Source of the DNA: CAZNNH01 sp964574335
GTDB taxonomy: Bacteria > Acidobacteriota > Vicinamibacteria > Fen-336
Reading direction: 5' to 3'
DNA length: 10,644 nt
NCBI GenBank assembly: GCA_964574335.1
Contig: CAZNNH010000202.1
Location: 1-10,644 of the forward strand
Below the pieces are notes generated by a model. It was given only the letters and a program-made list of their open reading frames with translations. It searched no databases and had not been told where the DNA came from. Both the position numbers and the translations under genes were made by a program. Positions 5,674 to 10,644 of this stretch are shown piece after piece (position 1 is the first letter of the stretch; each line of letters starts with the position of its first letter).

Positions 5674-6675
5674 ATGTCGAAGCCAAGCCGTCTGATCGTG
5701 TTCCTCGCGGTGTCGCTGTCGGGCGCGGGCCTGGCCCTGGCTGAGCCGCCGCAGACCATGGCCGTGACCGTCGACGTGACCGGGCCACTCCCGCTGGGCA
5801 TGGGCGGAGCCGTGCTCCAACACCCGGGTGAGCGTACCTTCGTGTTCGAGGCCGCCGGCTCCTTCGAGGGAAAGGTGGTCGAGGGTGCCCCGTACTGTGC
5901 GGTGGCCGTCACCGAGGTGACGCAGACGCTGGCCGACGGCAACCGCATCGTGCGCGAGACCCGCGCCCCGGTCTGCCGGGACGGCCAGGGACGCACCCGG
6001 CGTGAGCACAAGCTGGCCGCCATCGGCCCGCTGGTGGCGGTGGGCGACCTGCCGGAGCGGATCTTCATCAATGACCCGGTGGCCGGGACCGGCTGGGTGC
6101 TCGACCCCGAGAAGCGCGTCGCCCGCCGCCAGCCCCGGCTGAAGGTGATCCACGAGGGCGCCGACGAGACCGCCGAGGGGCCTCGCCACGAGAAGACGGT
6201 CCACGTGGTGCGCAAGGTGATCCAGCACCAGCCGGCGGACGCATCGTCGGCGCCGCCGGTCGAGGTCCAGCACGACGTGACGGTCACGGCCGACGTCGGC
6301 CCCAGGACCGGCCCCCTCTGGGTCGAGGAGTTCGACCTGGACGAGTCCCACGCACCCTTCGCGGCCAGCCGCATCGACAAGCAGGACCTGGGGACCCGGC
6401 AGATCGAGGGCGTCGAGGCGGAGGGGTCGCGCGACACCCTCACCATCGAGGCGGGCGCGATCGGCAACGAGCGCCCGATCGGGATCGTCTCGGAGCGCTG
6501 GTACTCGAAGGAGCTGCAGGTGGTCCTGCGCAGCACCCGCCAGGACCCGCGCTTCGGCGAGACCAGCTACCGCCTCACCGACGTGGTGCTGGGCGAGCCG
6601 GACCCCTCGCTGTTCGAGGTCCCCTCGGACTTCACGGTCGAGGAGGGCCCGGACCGGACGGTCATCCACGAGTAG
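5674..6675 (+). CDS. Secreted/periplasmic protein of unknown function in an ECF sigma operon
   Basis: A 333-residue protein with a clear signal peptide: basic start (K3, R6), hydrophobic core LIVFLAVSLSGAGL, and probable cleavage after A-L-A (residue 23). The start is set by AAGGAG 8 bases upstream. The mature part has only two cysteines (C75, C101), which may form a disulfide. Notable segments are E-V-T-Q-T-L-A-D-G-N-R-I-V (81-93), D-G-Q-G-R-T-R-R-E (103-111), F-I-N-D-P-V-A-G (131-138), L-G-T-R-Q-I-E-G-V-E-A-E-G-S-R (239-253), IGNERPIGIVSERWYS (263-278) and D-P-R-F-G-E-T-S-Y-R-L (291-301). I remember similar proteins recurring in Acidobacteriota genomes, with no function I can name. The chain looks beta-rich and extracytoplasmic. 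It begins 53 bases after the anti-sigma gene, so it is probably in the same operon and may belong to the sensing circuit or be an envelope protein made on demand. Confidence 0.85.
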   Translation: MSKPSRLIVFLAVSLSGAGLALAEPPQTMAVTVDVTGPLPLGMGGAVLQHPGERTFVFEAAGSFEGKVVEGAPYCAVAVTEVTQTLADGNRIVRETRAPVCRDGQGRTRREHKLAAIGPLVAVGDLPERIFINDPVAGTGWVLDPEKRVARRQPRLKVIHEGADETAEGPRHEKTVHVVRKVIQHQPADASSAPPVEVQHDVTVTADVGPRTGPLWVEEFDLDESHAPFAASRIDKQDLGTRQIEGVEAEGSRDTLTIEAGAIGNERPIGIVSERWYSKELQVVLRSTRQDPRFGETSYRLTDVVLGEPDPSLFEVPSDFTVEEGPDRTVIHE

Positions 6676-6691
6676 CGGCCGGCGCGGGTAG

Positions 6692-6719
6692 GCCGGTCAG
6701 GTCGCACGCGACCGCCGGC
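6692..6719 (+). terminator. GC-rich hairpin after the secreted-protein gene
   Basis: GCCGG (6692-6696) pairs with CCGGC (6715-6719), and inside it GGTCG (6700-6704) pairs with CGACC (6709-6713) around a 4-base loop, with a small internal bulge. It starts 17 bases past the stop codon. No T-run follows, so it may be a weak or Rho-assisted terminator or a 3'-end stabiliser. Confidence 0.4.
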
Positions 6720-6747
6720 TGGCTCGTCGAGCGCGGCGCGAAGCAAC

Positions 6748-6782
6748 GGGCAGGGCGGCCAGGTTCCCGGGCCGTCCTGCCC
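6748..6782. terminator. 13-bp hairpin between convergent genes, possible bidirectional terminator
   Basis: GGGCAGGGCGGCC (6748-6760) and GGCCGTCCTGCCC (6770-6782) are inverted repeats with one mismatch (a G-U pair in one transcript), separated by a 9-base loop. The hairpin lies between the plus-strand secreted-protein gene and the minus-strand kinase gene, about 70 and 33 bases past their stops. Neither side has a strong T-run. Confidence 0.5.
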
Positions 6783-6810
6783 GATGTCCACGAACCCGGC
6801 GCGGCGCACT

Positions 6811-6839
6811 GAAAGTCAAAAGTCTAGACCTGACCCCCC
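6811..6839. repeat. AT-richer candidate repeat element spanning the 3' end of the kinase gene
   Basis: The core TCAAAAGTCTAGACCTGACC (6816-6835), followed by a run of C, differs in composition from the GC-rich surroundings. It resembles the short G-G-G-G-T-C-A-G-G-T-C-T type sequences that I recall as dispersed repeats or ends of small transposable elements in many genomes. It supplies the last five codons (S-G-L-D-F) and the stop of the ROK kinase. There is only one copy in this window, so repeat status rests on recall. Confidence 0.35.
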
Positions 6840-7658
6840 GAGGGCCGCGGCGCCCAGCAGGGCGATGTCCGGGTCCTGGCTGCGGGCCAGCCGCAGCCGC
6901 TCCACCACCTGGGGCTGGGGGCAGCGGCCCAGCTCCTGCCGCACGGCTTCTTCGAAGTAGGGGAAGGCGGCGGCGACCGAGCCGCCCAGCACCACGATCT
7001 CCGGGTCGTAGGCGTAGATCACGACCAGGAGCGCCTGGCCGATATCGCGACCGAGGTCCCGGAACGCCTCGAGCGCCTGCGGGTCACCGGCCGATGCTCG
7101 CCGCGCCAGAACCTCGCCGGCCACGCCGTGCTCGCGTCTCAGGCGCTGGCCGCTGCAGTAGTGCTCGATGGTGGCGTCACGGTAGGGGATGCTGCCGATC
7201 TCGCCGGCCCCGCAGTTGGGGCCGCAGTAGAGGCGGCCGTCGAGGACCAGCCCGGCGCCGAGGCCGGTGCCGATGGTGATCCCCACCAGGCTGCGGCAGC
7301 CCGCCGCCTGGCCGAACCGCCACTCCCCGAGGGCGAAGCAGTTGGCGTCGTTGTTGACGAAGGCGGGGACGCCATACCGGTCCTCGAGGATCTGCTTGAG
7401 CGGCACCGCCCTCCAGGATGGGATGTTCTCCACGTTCCTGACGATCCCGTGCTCGAGGTCCACCACCGAGGGGACGCCGCAGCCGATGCCGCCGGCGGCG
7501 CCGGGCCCCACCCGGTCGATGGCCTCCAGCACCTCCCCGATCACCACCGCCTCCCCGGCCTTCGAGGAGATGGGCCGCGCGAACCGGGCCGTGATCCGGC
7601 CCCCCTCGACGGCGGCGGCCCGGACGCCCGTTCCCCCCAGGTCCACGCCGATCAGCAA
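6816..7658 (-). CDS. ROK-family sugar kinase, probably for glucosamine or another hexose
   Basis: A 280-residue cytoplasmic kinase if read from TTG (7656-7658), as M-L-I-G-V-D-L-G-G-T. ROK features: phosphate-binding D-L-G-G-T (6-10), V-N-N-D-A-N-C (101-107) with catalytic D104, G-I-T-I-G-T-G-L-G-A-G (126-136), GAGEIG (150-155), and the C-terminal IVVLGGS stretch. The usual C-x-C-G-x-x-G-C-x-E zinc motif is absent; the region reads P-Y-R-D-A-T-I-E-H-Y-C-S-G instead, as in a ROK subgroup I remember from MFS-linked operons. No ATG fits. AAGGAG at 7664-7669 lies 5 bases from TTG and 8 from CTG (7653-7655), so either could start it; both overlap the transporter's 3' end (by 7 or 4 bases). It likely phosphorylates the sugar imported by that transporter. 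Glucosamine is favoured because a glucosaminidase leads the operon, but glucose or another hexose is possible. Confidence 0.88.
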   Translation of the reverse strand: MLIGVDLGGTGVRAAAVEGGRITARFARPISSKAGEAVVIGEVLEAIDRVGPGAAGGIGCGVPSVVDLEHGIVRNVENIPSWRAVPLKQILEDRYGVPAFVNNDANCFALGEWRFGQAAGCRSLVGITIGTGLGAGLVLDGRLYCGPNCGAGEIGSIPYRDATIEHYCSGQRLRREHGVAGEVLARRASAGDPQALEAFRDLGRDIGQALLVVIYAYDPEIVVLGGSVAAAFPYFEEAVRQELGRCPQPQVVERLRLARSQDPDIALLGAAALGGSGLDF

Positions 7659-8959
7659 GCGGTCTCCTTCTTGGCCAGGAGGGTGGCGTTGGCGATCAGG
7701 GGCCGCGCCCAGAAGCCGATCGCCAGGATGTAGGCCAGGGTGAGGTAGAGGAGCAGCATCGAAAGCCGCAGGCCCAGAAGGTCGCCCAGCGCCCCGACCA
7801 GCAGCGGCACGATGGCGCCGCCGATGATGCCGGTGCACAGGATGCCGGAGAAGGAGCCGTGGTGCCTCTCGACCGAGTTGAGGGCCAGGGAGAAGATGAT
7901 CGACCACATCACCGAGAGGCAGAAGCCCACCACGCCGAAGTAGTAGACGGTCATCCGGAAGCCGCCGACCAGCGGGAGCCAGAACCGGAACGAGACCATC
8001 TCGACCGGCCCCAGCAGCGCCACCGCCAGCATCACCATGCTGGCCACCGAGGCGCCGATCAGCACCTTGCGGCTGTCGAAGAGCTTGAGCAGGACCAGGC
8101 CCAGCAGGCAGCCGAGCGTCATCATCAGCCAGAAGTTGCCCACCACGCGGGCGCCCAGGGTCTGGGGGTCGACGTGGTGGTAGTCCTGCAGGAACTTCGA
8201 GATCCAGTTGGCCACCCCCTGCTCGGTCCCCACGTAGCAGAAGATGCCCAGGAAGTAGAGGAGCACCTGGCGGTTCCGGAGCAGCTCCAGGTGGGTGGCC
8301 CAGGCGCCGGCGCGTTCGTCTTCCTTACGCTCGACCGGGGGGAAGCGCAGCGCCAGCACCACCGCCACCATCAGCAGGGTGGTGACCGCGAAGACCCAGT
8401 AGAGGGAGATCCAGGGCAGCCCGGCCGGCACCATCCGGGAGAGGCCGGCGATCAGCAGGTTCCCGTCGCCGTGCCGGGCGTGGCGGCCGAGCCCGCTCAC
8501 CAGATAGGAGTAGATCTCGGGGCTGATGAAGGAGGCCAGGCCGAAGATGAGCTGGGCCATCACCGAGTTGAAGGCGAAGTGGGCCTCGCCGCCGGCCACC
8601 CGCAGCAGCGGGTTGATGGCCACCTGCAGGATCGCCATGCCGATCCCGATCAGGAACAGCGAGAGGAGGCCCACCTTGAACACCGGGAGCAGGGCGAAGG
8701 CCAGCGATCCCAGGAAGGCCACCAGGAACGCGGCGGCGATCACCTTCTTCTCGCCGTGCCGCTCCACCAGCATCCCGGAGGGGATCGACATCACGCCGTA
8801 GGCGATGAAGAAGGAGAAGGGGAGGAAGCCCGCCATCCCCAGGCTCAGCTCGAAGCTCGAGATGATGTCCGGGATGATCGGCCCCAGGATGTTGGTGAGC
8901 AGCGAGATGACGAAGAAGACCAGGAAGACCAGAAAGACCATCGTGTGGTTGGTCTTCAT
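7652..8959 (-). CDS. MFS sugar transporter (FHS/fucose-permease-like)
   Basis: A 435-residue inner-membrane protein, normal MFS length, with about 12 hydrophobic helices. The first begins almost at once (MVFLVFLVFFVISLLTNILG), followed by IPDIISSFELSLGMAGFLPF and the cytoplasmic motif S-G-M-L-V-E-R-H-G-E-K-K between helices 2 and 3. The stretch I-N-P-L-L-R-V-A-G-G-E-A-H-F-A-F-N-S-V in the first half recalls the N-P motif of FHS-type sugar:proton symporters (FucP, NagP, GlcP relatives). It starts 4 bases after the glucosidase stop, with GGAGGAG (overlapping that stop) 7 bases upstream of the ATG, and its end overlaps the ROK kinase gene. Import of a hexose or amino-sugar monomer, likely glucosamine, is inferred from its neighbours; the sequence alone does not fix the substrate. 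Confidence 0.9.
   Translation of the reverse strand: MKTNHTMVFLVFLVFFVISLLTNILGPIIPDIISSFELSLGMAGFLPFSFFIAYGVMSIPSGMLVERHGEKKVIAAAFLVAFLGSLAFALLPVFKVGLLSLFLIGIGMAILQVAINPLLRVAGGEAHFAFNSVMAQLIFGLASFISPEIYSYLVSGLGRHARHGDGNLLIAGLSRMVPAGLPWISLYWVFAVTTLLMVAVVLALRFPPVERKEDERAGAWATHLELLRNRQVLLYFLGIFCYVGTEQGVANWISKFLQDYHHVDPQTLGARVVGNFWLMMTLGCLLGLVLLKLFDSRKVLIGASVASMVMLAVALLGPVEMVSFRFWLPLVGGFRMTVYYFGVVGFCLSVMWSIIFSLALNSVERHHGSFSGILCTGIIGGAIVPLLVGALGDLLGLRLSMLLLYLTLAYILAIGFWARPLIANATLLAKKETAC
7664..7669 (-). promoter_or_regulatory. Shine-Dalgarno of the ROK kinase, deciding a non-ATG start
   Basis: AAGGAG on the minus strand lies inside the last codons of the transporter gene, 5 bases before TTG and 8 before CTG. 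It is the only good ribosome-binding site near the conserved start of the kinase fold, and it excludes an ATG start further upstream. Confidence 0.6.
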
Positions 8960-8963
8960 CGGG

Positions 8964-10644
8964 CTACTCCTCCGGGGCCAGGTTGAAGCCCGAGACCGAG
9001 AGATCGGGCAGGTCGTCGGCGAGGAGCCGCGCCGGGTACTCGGCGGTGAGGGCCCGGGTCTCGCCGGGCAACAGCGACACGTAGTTGTCGTCCCAGTAGA
9101 CGGGGCGCAGGAGCTTCTGGCCCTTCTTTGTCAGCAGGCCGAGCTCGATGAAGAAGGCCACCACGTCGCTGTGGTTCACGAGGGTGACCCGGGCGCGACG
9201 GGTCTCGCCCACGGAGACGACGTCGAGCGAGGCGGTGACCCGGGCCGGCGGAAGCCGCCGCAGCCCGGTGAGATCGGCGTACTCCTTGGTGGGGGTATAG
9301 AACCAGGTGCTGTTCTCCCAGTCGGGGACGTCGTCGTGGCTCGAGAGCCAGTAGAAGTTCCGGGCCAGAACCGTGCCGTCCGCCTGGCGCAGCAGAAGCG
9401 ACAGGAACCGGAGCGGGGTGTCGATCGCCAGGCCGCCGAGGTCGAGGATCTTCTTGGAGCTGAGCTCGTCGAGATCCACCGGGATCCGCTTCTCGAGCAC
9501 CGGGCGCGAGGCGGCGTCGAGCACCCGCACCTCGGCGGTGAGACCGGCCAAGGCCCGCGGCCGGTCGTTGACGGCAAAGACCGCATGGTCGCCGTAGTCG
9601 TAGACCAGGCTCTGCGGCTGGCAGGCGACGCGTGTCCCGTAGAAGGCGCCGTTCGGGAGCAGGTAGTGGTCGTAGAGCTGCCAGTAGAGCTTGGGCCAGG
9701 CGGCGTTCAGCATCCACTGGATCACGCCGGTGGCCTCCGGGCGCCTCACGGCGAAGGCCTCGAACATGGCCCGGATCGCCTCGTAGTTGGCGGCCTGGGC
9801 CACCCGGGCGAAGTCCTCGAGGCTGGTTGGCTGGCCGTAGCGGTGGTCGAGGGCCAGCCGGTAGCGGTCGAGGCTGCTGAACTCGTTGCGGCCGCAGTGG
9901 TAGTCCCAGACCGCGTCGATCGGCCACCGGTGGTCCTCGGGGAACATCCGCCGCAGGCTGTCGAGGGGTGGCGGCTGGGGGCCGGGGCCGGTCTCGGTGT
10001 TGAAGCCGTAGGCGCCGCCGCGCTGCTTGTCGAGGTACCAGTAGCTGGGGACCACGTAGTCGTAGGGGCCCTCCATCTTCACCGCGGTGGGCCCGCTGAG
10101 GGCGCTGGTCTTGCCCTTACAGCCGGCCAGGTAGGGGCGGGTGGGATCGACCCGCTCGAGCGTCTCCCGGAAGCGCCTTTCCAGGGCGGGGCGGGGGATG
10201 GTGTCGCTCCCCACCACCCAGACGAAGACGCTCGGGTGGTTGCGCAGCCAGATCACCTGGTCGGCCAGGTAGCGGTCGAGCAGGTCCCGCTCGGGCTCGG
10301 TCAGGCCGCCGCCGAAGTCGTCCACCGGCCGGCCCAGGTAGCCCTCCCACTCCCACTGGCAACTGAAGCCGACCATCACCAGGACCCCGAGCCGGTCGGC
10401 CAGGTCGTAGAGCCGCTGGCTGCTCCCCCAGAAGCCCTCCAGGCGCACCGTGTTCAGGTTCATCTGGCGGACGTAGCGGAGCTGGGCCTCGAGGTTGTCC
10501 GGGTCCTCGGCCAGCAGCAGGTCGTCCACCCAGCCGCCGCCGCGGATCAGGATCGGGATGCCGTTCACCCGGTAGCCGCGGTGGCCGGCATCGTTGATGT
10601 AGTCCGTCACCTCGCGGACGCCGAAGCGGACCTCGCGGGCGTCC
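8964..10644 (-). CDS. csxA: Exo-beta-D-glucosaminidase, glycoside hydrolase family 2 (5' end outside window)
   Basis: The C-terminal 559 residues of a GH2 enzyme; the frame stays open to the right edge, where D-A-R-E-V-R-F-G-V-R-E-V precedes the TIM barrel. The barrel begins with GYRVNGIPILIRGGGWVDDL, typical of the exo-glucosaminidase branch. The likely acid/base is the Asp in V-V-G-S-D-T-I-P (codon 10203-10205) and the nucleophile the Glu in F-N-T-E-T-G-P-G (codon 9993-9995). Their 70-residue spacing resembles D469/E541 of Amycolatopsis CsxA as I recall it. V-K-M-E-G-P-Y-D-Y-V-V-P-S-Y-W-Y between them is also shared. The C-terminal Ig-like part includes V-Y-W-D-D-N-Y-V-S-L-L-P-G-E-T and ends L-S-V-S-G-F-N-L. 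Such enzymes remove glucosamine from the non-reducing ends of chitosan oligosaccharides. First visible gene of a three-gene operon. Other GH2 activities (e.g. beta-mannosidase) are less likely. Secretion cannot be judged without the N terminus. Confidence 0.9.
   Translation of the reverse strand, partial: DAREVRFGVREVTDYINDAGHRGYRVNGIPILIRGGGWVDDLLLAEDPDNLEAQLRYVRQMNLNTVRLEGFWGSSQRLYDLADRLGVLVMVGFSCQWEWEGYLGRPVDDFGGGLTEPERDLLDRYLADQVIWLRNHPSVFVWVVGSDTIPRPALERRFRETLERVDPTRPYLAGCKGKTSALSGPTAVKMEGPYDYVVPSYWYLDKQRGGAYGFNTETGPGPQPPPLDSLRRMFPEDHRWPIDAVWDYHCGRNEFSSLDRYRLALDHRYGQPTSLEDFARVAQAANYEAIRAMFEAFAVRRPEATGVIQWMLNAAWPKLYWQLYDHYLLPNGAFYGTRVACQPQSLVYDYGDHAVFAVNDRPRALAGLTAEVRVLDAASRPVLEKRIPVDLDELSSKKILDLGGLAIDTPLRFLSLLLRQADGTVLARNFYWLSSHDDVPDWENSTWFYTPTKEYADLTGLRRLPPARVTASLDVVSVGETRRARVTLVNHSDVVAFFIELGLLTKKGQKLLRPVYWDDNYVSLLPGETRALTAEYPARLLADDLPDLSVSGFNLAPEE

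Noticed and set aside
3363..6536. A 1057-codon open frame on the minus strand
   Set aside because: Only its last 248 codons (from 4109) encode a recognisable protein, TonB. The rest is antisense to the sigma, anti-sigma and secreted-protein genes and is low-complexity Pro/Arg/Ser-rich, as expected for an accidental frame in GC-rich DNA.
7859..8986. A 375-codon open frame on the plus strand
   Set aside because: It is antisense to the MFS transporter and extremely rich in His, Glu, Gln and Asp, the typical mirror of a membrane-protein gene.

Overview
The window is GC-rich (about 70% G+C by eye) bacterial chromosome. It most resembles an uncultured or little-studied Acidobacteriota, possibly near Thermoanaerobaculia. 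The evidence is the short TonB energy transducer, the ECF sigma/anti-sigma pair followed by a secreted protein of a type I remember as common in that phylum, and the YtrA-type GntR/ABC operon. The assignment rests on recall of protein families, not on a search. No rRNA, tRNA, CRISPR array or intact transposon was seen.

Positions 1-145, minus strand: the window opens inside a Phd/YefM-type antitoxin gene, of which only the first 30 codons are present. A perfect 17-bp palindrome touches its start codon. A -35/-10 pair there would start transcription at or next to the ATG, giving a leaderless, autoregulated TA promoter.

Positions 143-3333, minus strand: a tightly overlapping three-gene operon. 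Its promoter (TTGACA-N18-TACATT) is buried in a 47-bp near-perfect palindrome made of two GTACT-N8-AGTAC dyads. It drives a YtrA-type GntR repressor, an ABC ATPase (ATGA overlap), and an ABC-2-like membrane protein (ATGA overlap). The last protein has about 7 membrane segments followed by a beta-propeller-like domain of about 400 residues. The positive-inside pattern places that domain outside the cytoplasm.

Positions 3363-6675: an envelope and stress module. A TonB-family protein (minus strand) is divergent from an ECF sigma factor (plus strand). The sigma gene overlaps its zinc-type anti-sigma gene, and a secreted protein of unknown function follows. A GGAACTT element upstream of the sigma gene may be an ECF-type -35.

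Positions 6676-6815: a short convergent intergenic region with two GC-rich hairpins. An AT-richer element runs into the 3' end of the next gene.

Positions 6816-10644, minus strand: a catabolic operon transcribed from the right edge inward. It encodes a GH2 exo-beta-D-glucosaminidase (5' end outside the window), a 12-TM FHS-like sugar MFS transporter, and a ROK sugar kinase starting at TTG or CTG. Together they suggest release of glucosamine from chitosan oligosaccharides, uptake, and phosphorylation.
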